Below, one piece after another: positions 1 through 7,823 of a stretch of 37,762 nt of DNA. Source of the stretch: an uncultured Prevotellaceae bacterium (lineage in GTDB: Bacteria > Bacteroidota > Bacteroidia > Bacteroidales > Bacteroidaceae); the NCBI GenBank assembly GCA_900316975.1, contig ONFA01000022.1, forward strand, positions 1 through 37,762. Direction: 5' to 3'. A program made the translations under genes and the position numbers. Positions within the stretch are counted from its first letter, which is position 1, and every line of letters begins with the position of its first letter. The notes beneath the pieces were generated by a model. That model was not told the DNA's origin and searched no databases. It saw only the letters and a program-made list of their open reading frames with translations.

Positions 1-212
1 AGGAGCCATCGAGGCTCCAACAATCCGTGCAATCCGAAAAATCTGTGTGAGAAAAAAATCTGTGTCCATCTGCAATCTGTGGGGCGAAAAACACATCCGA
101 AACTTGAATTATTGAAATTAGTGGGGGGAAATTATGGTAATTATTCAAATTTGTTTCAAATAGAGTTTGTGTTTGAATCCATTAAACAGACGTTCACTTA
201 GACCCTCAAAAT
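1..212. repeat. Intergenic tract with palindrome and AATCYGTG-like repeats
   Basis: This stretch beyond the 3' end of topB holds no credible gene. It opens with a palindrome at 2-18 (GGAGCC, 5-nt loop, GGCTCC), followed by short reiterations of AATCCG and AATCTGTG up to about position 82. The same palindrome with one loop change recurs at 21398-21414, again followed by AATCCG-type repeats, so this is a dispersed repeat and not unique sequence. The rest (about 83-212) is AT-rich and I see nothing specific in it. Confidence 0.55.
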
Positions 213-275
213 CGACGTGCCCCACGTCGCCTTGCCGACGTGCCCCACATCGGTTGACCGACGTGCCCCACGTCG
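213..275. repeat. Three tandem 17-nt palindromes, 23-bp period
   Basis: The palindrome CGACGTGCCCCACGTCG (7-nt arms, CCC loop) occurs at 213-229, 236-252 and 259-275, separated by 6-nt spacers. The middle copy has one arm mismatch (CATCG). The array ends 12 bp from the topB stop codon, so it would form successive hairpins at the 3' end of the mlaE-mlaF-topB transcript. It could act as a transcript stabiliser or terminator, but no U-tract follows it. Compare the array at 3451-3540. Confidence 0.8.
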
Positions 276-287
276 GTTTAGAGGCAC

Positions 288-2489
288 TTATGCTTGTTCA
301 AACGGCAAGCGGTAGGTGCAGCCTTCTTTCCAGCGGGAGCAGCCGTAGGCAGTTTTGCCTTTGATGATGTGACCTTCGTGGCAGACGGGGCATGGCATGC
401 CGATGATTTCATCGGGGTTGTGCTCAGCCTTCACCTGCTCGGTAGTTTTCTTGGCAGATTTCTTCGCTACGGGTTTCTTCTTGGGCTGGAAGCCAGCAGG
501 AGCATTCTCAGAAGTCGCTTTAGGTGACTTCTTTTTCTTCAGGTCTTCCTCGGTGGTGACAGCCACTTGACGGTTGGAATGGTCGTTGCGGACGGTGTTG
601 ATAATGTCGGTGACCATCTGTTTGAGTTCGGCGATGAAGGTCTGTGCATCATATTGCTTCTTTTCAATTTCACGAAGTTTCTTCTCCCAGATACCTGTGA
701 GTTCAGCACTCTTGAGGAGTTCTTCGTGGATGATGCCGATGAGTTCCACACCTGTAGGAGTGGCAACGAGGCTTTTGCGTTCCTTGCGGATGTAGTGACG
801 TTTGAAAAGGGTTTCGATGATGGCGGCACGGGTGGAAGGACGCCCGATGCCGTTTTCCTTCATGGCATCGCGCAGTTCTTCGTTATCGACAAACTTGCCA
901 GCCGTTTCCATCGCACGGAGCAGGGTGGCTTCCGTATAGGGTTTGGGCGGTTGTGTCCATTTCTCGGAAAGAGAGGGGAAGTGAGGACCAGACTCAAGCC
1001 CCCACCCAGCCTCCCCCAAGGGGGAGGAGTTGCCATCCGGCGTGTTTTCGTCGGAAGAGTCTGTTATGTTTTTGTAGATGACCTTCCAACCCTCGTCAAG
1101 AATCACCCGTCCACTGGCACGGAACAACACCCCGGATGGCTTTCCCTCCCCCTTGGGGGAGTCGGAGGGGGCTTGAATTACCTGCCCATATATCGTCGTG
1201 GTCTCAAACTTGCAGTCGGGATAGAAGACGGCGATGAAGGCACGAGTGACAAGGTCATAGACGCGGCGCTCCATGTCGGTGAGACTGATAGCGGGCACCC
1301 CTGTGGGAATGATGGCGTGGTGGTCGGTCACTTTGGAAGAGTCGAACACCTTCTTCGACTTAGGAAGGGGTTTTCCTTCAAGGGGTTGGGTGAACTGCTC
1401 ATAGCCTTTCAACCCCCGGAGGGTTTGAGGGCATTTGGCATAGATATCATCACTGAGGAAGGTGGTGTCAACACGTGGATAGGTGGTGAACTTCTTTTCG
1501 TAGAGGCTCTGAATGAGTTGCAGGGTTTGTTCGGCAGAATAGCCAAATTTGCGGTTGCAATCCACCTGCAAGGAAGTCAAATCATAGAGTCGAGGAGGGG
1601 CTTCGGTTCCTTTCTTCTTCTGAATGTCTGTAACTGTAAAAGGTTGCCCCTCAATGGATTGGAGCACAGCCCTACCCTCTTCTTCGGTCAGAAATTCCAC
1701 TTGCTTGTAGATGGGTCCCTTGCTCTTGAGGGTCTTGCCCTGTTCGGCAGCCGCTTTCACTTCGGCAGCATCTTCTGCTTCCGCCTCTTCATCGTGGGCG
1801 ATGGCGGTGAATTTGGTGTCGCGATAGAGGGTGGAGAGCACCCAACTCTGCTTGGGCACGAAACTCTCAATTTCCTGCTGGCGACGCACGATGAGTGCCA
1901 GTGTAGGGGTCTGCACACGTCCGATGGAGAGCATCTGTTTCTGCTGTCCATATTTGAGCGTATAGAGGCGTGTGGCATTTATGCCGAGTGTCCAGTCACC
2001 GATGGCGCGACAAAGTCCTGCTTCGTAGAGTGACTGGTATTCGATTTGGTCTTTCAGGTTGTTGAAACCCTCACGGATGGCTTCTTCTGTCAACGAAGAA
2101 ATCCACAGACGCTTGACAGGACATTTGGCTCCAGCCTTCTGCATCACCCACCGCTGAATCAATTCACCCTCCTGCCCGGCATCGCCGCAGTTGATGATGC
2201 CATCGGCTGCCTGCATGAGTTTCTCGATGGTGGCAAACTGCCGTTTCACGCCCTCGTCGTCCTTCAGACGGATGCCGAAACGTGCCGGAATCAAAGGGAG
2301 ATCCCAAAGATCCCAACGCTTCCAACGGGGGTAATACTCATCAGGCTCTTTCAGTTCGCACAAATGACCGAACGTCCAAGTGACCTGATAGCCGTTACCC
2401 TCTATGTAACCTTGCTTCATATCTCTGGCTCCCAACACGTTGGCTATGTCGCGCGCCACACTCGGTTTCTCCGCAATACAAACAATCAT
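288..2489 (-). CDS. topB: DNA topoisomerase III (type IA)
   Basis: Type IA topoisomerase that relaxes and decatenates DNA through a covalent 5'-phosphotyrosine link. The 733-residue protein starts with the Toprim fold (MIVCIAEKPS; acidic motif DAGQEGE at 103-109). The active-site tyrosine is Y337 in TTYPRVDT. A topoisomerase zinc ribbon with CPVC near the C-terminus ends the protein. Residues about 645-690 are lysine-rich, as in many family members. It lies 134 bp downstream of mlaF on the same strand. The oddity is at residues about 439-454 and 482-499, where two inverted copies of a GC-rich palindromic repeat are translated in frame and add peptide between otherwise conserved blocks (YGQV, GVLFRASG, WTQPPKPYTEATLLRAM). 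The reading frame stays open, so the gene is probably functional. The family is certain; activity with the inserts is inferred. Confidence 0.95.
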   Translation of the reverse strand: MIVCIAEKPSVARDIANVLGARDMKQGYIEGNGYQVTWTFGHLCELKEPDEYYPRWKRWDLWDLPLIPARFGIRLKDDEGVKRQFATIEKLMQAADGIINCGDAGQEGELIQRWVMQKAGAKCPVKRLWISSLTEEAIREGFNNLKDQIEYQSLYEAGLCRAIGDWTLGINATRLYTLKYGQQKQMLSIGRVQTPTLALIVRRQQEIESFVPKQSWVLSTLYRDTKFTAIAHDEEAEAEDAAEVKAAAEQGKTLKSKGPIYKQVEFLTEEEGRAVLQSIEGQPFTVTDIQKKKGTEAPPRLYDLTSLQVDCNRKFGYSAEQTLQLIQSLYEKKFTTYPRVDTTFLSDDIYAKCPQTLRGLKGYEQFTQPLEGKPLPKSKKVFDSSKVTDHHAIIPTGVPAISLTDMERRVYDLVTRAFIAVFYPDCKFETTTIYGQVIQAPSDSPKGEGKPSGVLFRASGRVILDEGWKVIYKNITDSSDENTPDGNSSPLGEAGWGLESGPHFPSLSEKWTQPPKPYTEATLLRAMETAGKFVDNEELRDAMKENGIGRPSTRAAIIETLFKRHYIRKERKSLVATPTGVELIGIIHEELLKSAELTGIWEKKLREIEKKQYDAQTFIAELKQMVTDIINTVRNDHSNRQVAVTTEEDLKKKKSPKATSENAPAGFQPKKKPVAKKSAKKTTEQVKAEHNPDEIIGMPCPVCHEGHIIKGKTAYGCSRWKEGCTYRLPFEQA
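995..1044 (+). repeat. Palindromic repeat copy A inside topB
   Basis: About 50 bp running from CAAGCCCCCACCC to CCATCCGGCGTG, with a perfect 18-nt palindrome CCTCCCCCAAGGGGGAGG at 1010-1027. It matches 1128-1175 in inverted orientation over nearly its whole length, with about eight differences by eye. On the topB strand it encodes residues about 482-499 (including SSPLGEAGWG). GC-rich palindromes of this kind are familiar from intergenic DNA of Bacteroidetes (general knowledge, not checked here). Confidence 0.8.
1128..1175 (-). repeat. Palindromic repeat copy B inside topB
   Basis: Inverted partner of the repeat at 995-1044: read on the minus strand it runs from CAAGCCCCCTCC to CCATCCGGGGTG. 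Its core palindrome is at 1146-1161 (CTCCCCC, TT, GGGGGAG). It encodes topB residues about 439-454 (including APSDSPKGEG). The two copies flank an 83-bp segment coding for a conserved piece of the enzyme. Confidence 0.8.
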
Positions 2490-2623
2490 TTACTCTTATT
2501 TTTTAACAACGAATAGGACGAATGGAACAAATGATAGTCATGAATGCCGCAAGCGGCGGCGAATAGAAACGAATCTGAGGAAATTCGTCCCTTCCGTGTC
2601 ATTCGTTGTCGGAAAAACATTCG
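2490..2623. repeat. topB-mlaF spacer with small palindrome and ATTCGT repeats
   Basis: The 134-bp spacer contains the palindrome GCCGC-AA-GCGGC at 2546-2557 and many iterations of ACGAAT/ATTCGT in both orientations. No coding sequence or clear promoter is seen. It belongs to the group of short intergenic palindromes described in the findings. Confidence 0.45.
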
Positions 2624-3403
2624 TCATATTCGGTTCATTCGTTGTTGTTGGTCGTGCAGTTCCTTCGCCTGCCTCAATATATCGCTGGCAAAGATGAAGT
2701 CTTCCAGTTTCTTGTTGGTAGCATCCATAATCTCCTTGTTGCTGCCCTGCCACTCGGCACGTCCTTCGCAGATGAAGGTGATGTTCTCGCCGATGCCCAT
2801 GACGGAGTTCATGTCGTGGGTGTTGACGATGGTGGTGATTTTGTCCTCATGGGTGATGCCGGCAATGAGTTCATCAATCACGATGCTCGTTTTAGGGTCA
2901 AGACCCGAGTTGGGTTCGTCGCAGAAAAGGTATTTGGGTTGCAACACGATGGCCCGTGCTATCGCCACACGCTTCTGCATACCACCCGAAATCTCGCCAG
3001 GGAACTTGTTTTCAGCCCCTTGCAGGTTGACACGTGCCAGACAGTCGAGCGCACGTTTCTTGCGGTCTTCGTACGCATCATACGAAAACATGTTGAGCGG
3101 GAACATCACGTTGTCGAGCACCGTCATGGAGTCAAACAGTGCTGCACTTTGGAAAATCATGCCCATCTCACGGCGCAGAAGTATCTTCTCCTTTTTCGTC
3201 AACGTCACGAAATCGCGGTCATCATAGTGAATGCTTCCCTTGGTCGGTGTGAGCAATCCCACAATGTTCTTCATCAACACGGTCTTACCGCTACCACTCT
3301 GTCCGATGATGAGATTCACCTCACCATCACGAAACGTAGCGTTAATGTCCTTGAGCACTTCACGGTCCTCAAAACTCTTATACAAATGTTCAACTGTTAT
3401 CAT
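2624..3403 (-). CDS. mlaF: MlaF-type ABC transporter ATPase
   Basis: ATP-binding subunit of an Mla/MCE-type phospholipid transporter at the inner membrane, which would power lipid movement with the MlaE permease encoded just upstream. From the chosen start (MITVEHLYKSF) it has 259 residues, near the usual family length. Walker A is GQSGSGKT at 34-41. The signature ISGGMQKRVAIARA and Walker B with CDEPNSGLDP follow in normal order. A longer start at 3445 would add MAKWETNYNHNRKG, which looks unlike the family, so 3403 is preferred. The gene is separated from mlaE by 149 bp holding a palindromic repeat array. The substrate-binding MlaD/MCE protein is not in the window. Confidence 0.9.
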   Translation of the reverse strand: MITVEHLYKSFEDREVLKDINATFRDGEVNLIIGQSGSGKTVLMKNIVGLLTPTKGSIHYDDRDFVTLTKKEKILLRREMGMIFQSAALFDSMTVLDNVMFPLNMFSYDAYEDRKKRALDCLARVNLQGAENKFPGEISGGMQKRVAIARAIVLQPKYLFCDEPNSGLDPKTSIVIDELIAGITHEDKITTIVNTHDMNSVMGIGENITFICEGRAEWQGSNKEIMDATNKKLEDFIFASDILRQAKELHDQQQRMNRI

Positions 3404-3450
3404 TCCTTTTCTGTTATGGTTATAGTTGGTTTCCCACTTTGCCACAGTGC

Positions 3451-3540
3451 CATGTGTAGCGTTTACTACAGTACCAGTGTAGCAGTTGCTACAGCGTCAG
3501 TGTAGCGTTTGCTACAACGGCAGTGTAGCCGAAGCAGCAA
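3451..3540. repeat. Tandem TGTAGC/GCTACA palindromes, 23-bp period
   Basis: Units of 23-24 bp begin at 3451, 3475, 3498 and 3521. Each contains TGTAGC, 4 nt, GCTACA. Units at 3478-3493 and 3501-3516 are perfect palindromes, the first (3455-3470) has one mismatch and the fourth is degraded. The array sits between mlaE and mlaF, which are probably co-transcribed, so the hairpins would lie in the message. The period equals that of the array at 213-275 although the sequences are unrelated. Confidence 0.8.
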
Positions 3541-3552
3541 ATCCACTCTTCG

Positions 3553-4299
3553 CTAAGTGAGCATATTGGTCAGGAAAATATCGGAAAACAGCACGAGAAT
3601 ACTGCTGGTGACGACGGCATCGGTGCTCGACTTGCCCACTTCCACACTCCCCCCTTCCACGGTGTAGCCCTTGTAGGCAGAAACACTGGTGATGATGAAA
3701 GCATAGACAATTGCTTTAATCATACCGCACCAGAAGAACCATTGGTTGAACTGGTAGCGAAAACCCTCTGTCAGTTCGGGCACCGTGGTCGTTCCGAGCA
3801 GGGAGGTGGCGTAAGCACCTATGATGCCTGCTGCCACACTCAAGGTGACCAAAATTGGCATAATGGTCATGAGTCCCACAATCTTCGGCAGGATCAGATA
3901 ATTGGCAGAATTGACACCCATGATATCCAAAGCATCAATCTGCTGTGTAATTCTCATTGTACCGATTTCAGAAGCGATGTTAGAACCCACCTTACCTGCC
4001 AAGATGAGGCACATGATACTCGACGAGAACTCAAGGAGCATGATTTCGCGTGTGGTGTAACCCACCACCATGCGAGGCATCCACGGACTCTGAATGTTCA
4101 ATTTGATCTGGAGGCATATCACAGCGCCAATGAAGAAGGAGATGATGAGCACAATGCCAATGGAATTGTATCCCAATTGATACATTTCCGTGACATACTG
4201 TTTCAGAAACATTCGCCAGCGGTCAGGCTGCGAAAGCACCCTCCCCATCAACAGCACATATCGTCCCAGATGCGTTAATCCACTTTTAATTGACAACAC
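3553..4299 (-). CDS. mlaE: MlaE-type ABC transporter permease
   Basis: Membrane permease of an Mla/MCE lipid transporter, 248 residues, the standard size for the family. It has several hydrophobic spans (around residues 45-65, 90-110, 140-165 and 200-220) and the typical central region EFSSSIMCLILAGKVGSNIASEIGTM with GTMRITQQIDALDIMGV. It would form a dimer in the inner membrane and work with the MlaF ATPase encoded next on the same strand. A possible promoter lies about 42 bp upstream of the start. The retained charged and glycine residues of the EIGTM region argue for function. No periplasmic MCE partner is adjacent. Confidence 0.92.
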   Translation of the reverse strand: MLSIKSGLTHLGRYVLLMGRVLSQPDRWRMFLKQYVTEMYQLGYNSIGIVLIISFFIGAVICLQIKLNIQSPWMPRMVVGYTTREIMLLEFSSSIMCLILAGKVGSNIASEIGTMRITQQIDALDIMGVNSANYLILPKIVGLMTIMPILVTLSVAAGIIGAYATSLLGTTTVPELTEGFRYQFNQWFFWCGMIKAIVYAFIITSVSAYKGYTVEGGSVEVGKSSTDAVVTSSILVLFSDIFLTNMLT

Positions 4300-4340
4300 T
4301 TTATTTGCTTTTTAATCATTTATATTTGGCAAAATCTTTG

Positions 4341-4348
4341 CAAAATTA
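4341..4348 (-). promoter_or_regulatory. Possible -7 element for mlaE
   Basis: On the minus strand this reads TAATTTTG, matching the Bacteroidetes -7 consensus TAnnTTTG. No TTTG lies at the expected 19-21 bp upstream, so the call is weak. It sits in the 150-bp divergent region between mlaE and lptB. Confidence 0.35.
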
Positions 4349-4422
4349 ACCATTTTTGTTCAAAAGAACGGCTTTTAACATAGTTTTTTGCTTTAGAAAG
4401 TGACTAATCAACAAACAATTCG

Positions 4423-4430
4423 TACTTTTG
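4423..4430 (+). promoter_or_regulatory. Possible -7 element for the lptB operon
   Basis: TACTTTTG matches TAnnTTTG and lies 19 bp before the lptB start codon. A convincing -33 TTTG is not visible at the usual distance. Confidence 0.45.
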
Positions 4431-4449
4431 TAACTCATTTTGAATTGAT

Positions 4450-5301
4450 ATGGAGATAAAAAGACAATCCATAAGCACCAATGCAGGCGATGAAGATATC
4501 CCAGCGTATTCCGATGAGCGGAACACGCTCTACACGCGTAACCTTGTGAAGACATACGGCAAGCGCACGGTGGCAAACAACGTGTCCATCAGCGTGCGGC
4601 AGGGTGAGATTGTAGGACTGCTGGGACCGAACGGAGCAGGAAAGACCACGTCGTTCTATATGACGACAGGGTTGGTGGTGCCCAATAGCGGACAGGTATT
4701 CATCAACGACCAAGAAATCACCAAAGACCCCGTGTCAACCCGCGCCAAGAAGGGGGTGGGTTATCTCGCACAGGAGGCAAGTGTCTTCCGCACTATGAGT
4801 GTGGAAGACAACATCATGACTGTGCTTGAAATGAAATATAAATCCACCGAGGAACAACGGGAGCATCTGGAAAGGCTGCTTGACGAGTTCAACCTTCAGA
4901 AAGTGAGGAAGAACAAGGGTAATCAACTCTCGGGTGGTGAAAGAAGGCGCTGCGAGATTGCCCGATGCCTTGCCATCGACCCGAAGTTCATCATGCTCGA
5001 TGAACCTTTCGCTGGTGTGGACCCCATCGCTGTGGAAGACATTCAATATGTGGTGTGGAAACTGAAAGACCGCAACATCGGCATCCTCATCACCGACCAC
5101 AACGTGCAAGAAACACTCTGCATCACAGACCGCGCCTACCTGCTCTTCGAGGGACGCATCCTCTTCAAAGGTACCCCGACGGAACTGGCAAACAACGTCA
5201 TTGTGAAAGAAAAGTACCTCGGCAGCAACTTTGTGCTCCGTCCCAAAGACTTCCAGATGATTGAAGAGAAGAAGAAGCGCGAACAGGAAGAGGCAAACTA
5301 A
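4450..5301 (+). CDS. lptB: LPS export ABC transporter ATPase LptB
   Basis: ATPase that drives lipopolysaccharide extraction from the inner membrane by LptFG. The 283-residue protein is about 40 longer than E. coli LptB, with an N-terminal extension of about 25 residues and a charged C-terminal tail (EEKKKREQEEAN). Walker A is GPNGAGKTT at 59-67, the Q-loop is in YLAQEASVFR, the signature LSGGE is at 160-164, Walker B is IMLDEP at 181-186 and the switch histidine is H217 in ITDHNV. The tyrosine and arginine-rich signature follow-up (RRRCEIARCLA) is typical of LptB. It heads a plus-strand operon with rsfS 27 bp downstream. Sequence family is clear. Confidence 0.93.
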   Translation: MEIKRQSISTNAGDEDIPAYSDERNTLYTRNLVKTYGKRTVANNVSISVRQGEIVGLLGPNGAGKTTSFYMTTGLVVPNSGQVFINDQEITKDPVSTRAKKGVGYLAQEASVFRTMSVEDNIMTVLEMKYKSTEEQREHLERLLDEFNLQKVRKNKGNQLSGGERRRCEIARCLAIDPKFIMLDEPFAGVDPIAVEDIQYVVWKLKDRNIGILITDHNVQETLCITDRAYLLFEGRILFKGTPTELANNVIVKEKYLGSNFVLRPKDFQMIEEKKKREQEEAN

Positions 5302-5328
5302 AAAATCATACATTATAATATATAATAC

Positions 5329-5688
5329 ATGACAGAAACCGAAAAGTTAGTAAAGTCCTGCATTGCAGGCATCCAAGAAAAGAAGGGAAAGAAAATACGT
5401 GTCGTGAATCTCGAAGGCATTGACGACACCATCACCAAATATCTGGTCATCGGAGAAGGCAATTCACCCAGCCAAGTGGCAGCCATCACAGAATCTGTGT
5501 GTGATGTCGCCCGCAAAGAACTGAAAGCGCGCCCATCGGCTATCGATGGCACACGCAACAACCTCTGGGTTGCCATTGACTACATCGACGTGGTCGTTCA
5601 TATCTTTGTGCCCGATGCACGTGAGTTCTACGATGTGGACAACCTGTGGGAAGACGCTGAAATCACCGACATTCCAGACATTGATTAA
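5329..5688 (+). CDS. rsfS: Ribosomal silencing factor RsfS
   Basis: Small Iojap/DUF143 protein that binds ribosomal protein uL14 on the 50S subunit and blocks subunit joining when nutrients fall. The 119-residue length is normal. The diagnostic motifs are present: TKYLVIGEGNSPSQV, the tryptophan region NNLWVAIDYIDVVVHIF and the family hallmark FVPDAREFYDVDNLWEDA near the C-terminus. It lies 27 bp after lptB and 8 bp before ftsH, so all three are probably co-transcribed. This rsfS-ftsH-cdsA order is common in Bacteroidetes (general knowledge). Confidence 0.95.
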   Translation: MTETEKLVKSCIAGIQEKKGKKIRVVNLEGIDDTITKYLVIGEGNSPSQVAAITESVCDVARKELKARPSAIDGTRNNLWVAIDYIDVVVHIFVPDAREFYDVDNLWEDAEITDIPDID

Positions 5689-5696
5689 CACAAGAC

Positions 5697-7823
5697 ATGG
5701 ATACAAACAAGAACAACACCAATAACAATAACAACAGAATGCAAAAGCCACGCTTCAACTTCACATGGCTCTACATCTTGCTCATTGCAGGATTGGCATT
5801 CATGATATTCACCCGACATGACACATCTGCCTCACGCAGTGTCGATTACACCACCTTCAAGGAGTTTGTGGAGAAGGGATATGTGGCAGACGTGGTTATC
5901 AACAAAGACAACAACACCCTCACCCTTGCCATCGACTCCAAGCATGAAAAGCAGGTGTATGGCGTAGCCAGCAAGAACAAGAAGCCTGCACGCATCAAGG
6001 TGGAATTCGGCTCTATCGACAATCTGGAAAATTTCCTCGACGAGCAGAACAAGGAAGGGGTGTTCAAGGGAAAAGTGAGTTATGAGCGTGACAACGACTT
6101 CATCAGCAACCTGCTCTGGAACTTTGCCCCGCTCATCATCATCATCCTCATTTGGATATTCATCATGCGAGGAATGGGTAGCGGCGGATTCATGGGAGGT
6201 GCCGGCAGCATCTTCTCTGTAGGCAAGTCCAAGGCGCAACTCTTTGAGAAAGATGACAAGAACTCTCCTCAAATCACTTTCAAGGATGTGGCAGGACAAG
6301 CAGGTGCCAAGCAGGAAGTGCAGGAGATTGTCGATTTCCTCAAGAAGCCTGAGAAATACACCAACCTCGGTGGTAAGATACCTAAGGGTGCCTTGCTTGT
6401 GGGTCCTCCGGGAACTGGTAAGACGTTGCTTGCCAAAGCGGTGGCAGGAGAGGCTGGCGTTCCGTTCTTCTCCATGTCTGGTTCCGAGTTTGTGGAGATG
6501 TTCGTAGGTGTGGGTGCCAGTCGTGTGCGTGACCTTTTCCAGCAGGCAAAGGCAAAAGCACCTTGCATCATCTTCATCGACGAGATTGATGCCATCGGTC
6601 GTGCGCGCAGCAAGACTGCAGCCATGGGCGGCAACGATGAACGTGAAAGCACGCTGAACCAGTTGCTCACCGAGATGGACGGCTTTGGCACCAATAGCGG
6701 TATCATCATTATGGCAGCCACCAACCGTGCCGACATCCTCGACGGCGCCTTGCTTCGTGCTGGACGTTTCGACCGCCAGATTCATGTTGATTTGCCCGAC
6801 CTGAACGAACGTAAGGAAATCTTCATGGTGCATCTGAAACCACTCAAGATAGACGAGACTGTCGATGTGGCACAGTTGGCACGCCAAACACCAGGATTCT
6901 CTGGTGCCGACATCGCCAATGTGTGCAACGAGGCAGCCCTCATCGCTGCCCGCAACAACAAGGATTGGGTCGATAAGCAGTGTTTCCTCGATGCCGTTGA
7001 CCGTATCATCGGCGGTCTGGAAAAGAAAACCAAACTGCTCACCGCACAAGAGAAACGTACCATCGCCCTCCACGAAGCAGGTCATGCCACCATCTCATGG
7101 TTCCTCGAATATGCCAACCCACTGGTCAAAGTCACCATCGTGCCACGCGGTCAAGCCCTTGGTGCTGCATGGTACATGCCAGAGGAACGTCAGATTTCCA
7201 CCAAGGAAGAGATACTCGACGAAATCTGCGCCACTTTGGGCGGTCGTGCAGCCGAAGAACTCTTCACTGGCCGCATCTCGACAGGTGCCATGAACGACTT
7301 GGAAAAAGTGACAAAGCGCGCTTACGGCATGATTGCCTATGCTGGTATGGGCGAAAAACTGCCTAACCTCTGCTACTACGACAATCAAGAGTATCAGTTC
7401 AACAAGCCCTACAGCGACAAGACGGCAGAAACCATCGACGAAGAGGTGCGTAACCTTATCTCAGGTGAGTACGAACGTGCGAAGAAAGTGTTGCTTGAAC
7501 ACAAGGACGGACATGCGCAACTGGCTCAGAGACTGATTGAGAAGGAAGTCATCTTTGCTGAAGACCTTGAAGAAATCTTCGGGAAACGTCCTTGGACCTC
7601 ACGCACGGATGAAATCTTGGCAGCCAATGCCGAAGAGGATCAAGCAGAGGAGGAGCAGTCCAACAATGCGACCGACCACAAGAAAGAAAATGAAGAAATC
7701 ATCCGTCAGAAAATCGTGCAGGCGGTGATAGAGAAAGCCGAGAAAGCAAAGGAAGCGGAACAAAACGCACCTGATGCGCCGGCAGACCAACAATCTGAAA
7801 CAGACAAACCTAAAGAAGCGTGA
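5697..7823 (+). CDS. ftsH: ATP-dependent zinc metalloprotease FtsH
   Basis: Membrane-anchored AAA+ protease that degrades misfolded and regulatory proteins and, in many bacteria, sets LPS/phospholipid balance. The 708 residues show two membrane spans (about 24-39 and 143-157) flanking a periplasmic domain. The AAA module follows: Walker A GPPGTGKT at 236-243, Walker B IIFIDEID at 291-298, the pore motif [11 protein letters not shown], and the second region of homology around 341-360. The zinc site is HEAGH at 459-463 with a likely third ligand at D534. The N-terminus is asparagine-rich (NNTNNNNN) and the last 70 residues are acidic and low in complexity. It overlaps cdsA by 4 nt. Confidence 0.97.
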   Translation: MDTNKNNTNNNNNRMQKPRFNFTWLYILLIAGLAFMIFTRHDTSASRSVDYTTFKEFVEKGYVADVVINKDNNTLTLAIDSKHEKQVYGVASKNKKPARIKVEFGSIDNLENFLDEQNKEGVFKGKVSYERDNDFISNLLWNFAPLIIIILIWIFIMRGMGSGGFMGGAGSIFSVGKSKAQLFEKDDKNSPQITFKDVAGQAGAKQEVQEIVDFLKKPEKYTNLGGKIPKGALLVGPPGTGKTLLAKAVAGEAGVPFFSMSGSEFVEMFVGVGASRVRDLFQQAKAKAPCIIFIDEIDAIGRARSKTAAMGGNDERESTLNQLLTEMDGFGTNSGIIIMAATNRADILDGALLRAGRFDRQIHVDLPDLNERKEIFMVHLKPLKIDETVDVAQLARQTPGFSGADIANVCNEAALIAARNNKDWVDKQCFLDAVDRIIGGLEKKTKLLTAQEKRTIALHEAGHATISWFLEYANPLVKVTIVPRGQALGAAWYMPEERQISTKEEILDEICATLGGRAAEELFTGRISTGAMNDLEKVTKRAYGMIAYAGMGEKLPNLCYYDNQEYQFNKPYSDKTAETIDEEVRNLISGEYERAKKVLLEHKDGHAQLAQRLIEKEVIFAEDLEEIFGKRPWTSRTDEILAANAEEDQAEEEQSNNATDHKKENEEIIRQKIVQAVIEKAEKAKEAEQNAPDAPADQQSETDKPKEA

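Noticed and set aside
213..275. CRISPR-like array
   Set aside because: The repeat is a palindrome of 17 nt and the spacers are 6 nt, too short and too alike for spacers; no cas genes are present.
167..364. 65-residue plus-strand frame at the 3' end of topB
   Set aside because: It is translated from the palindromic array and the antisense of the TopB zinc ribbon.
1010..1027. Terminator inside topB
   Set aside because: The palindrome lies in the middle of the reading frame and has no U-tract on the coding strand.
567..2033. 488-residue plus-strand frame opposite topB
   Set aside because: Shadow of a strongly coding gene; composition is low in sense and no family motifs are seen.
5832..7085. 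417-residue minus-strand frame opposite ftsH
   Set aside because: Antisense of a conserved AAA protease region; His/Cys/Thr-rich composition without motifs.
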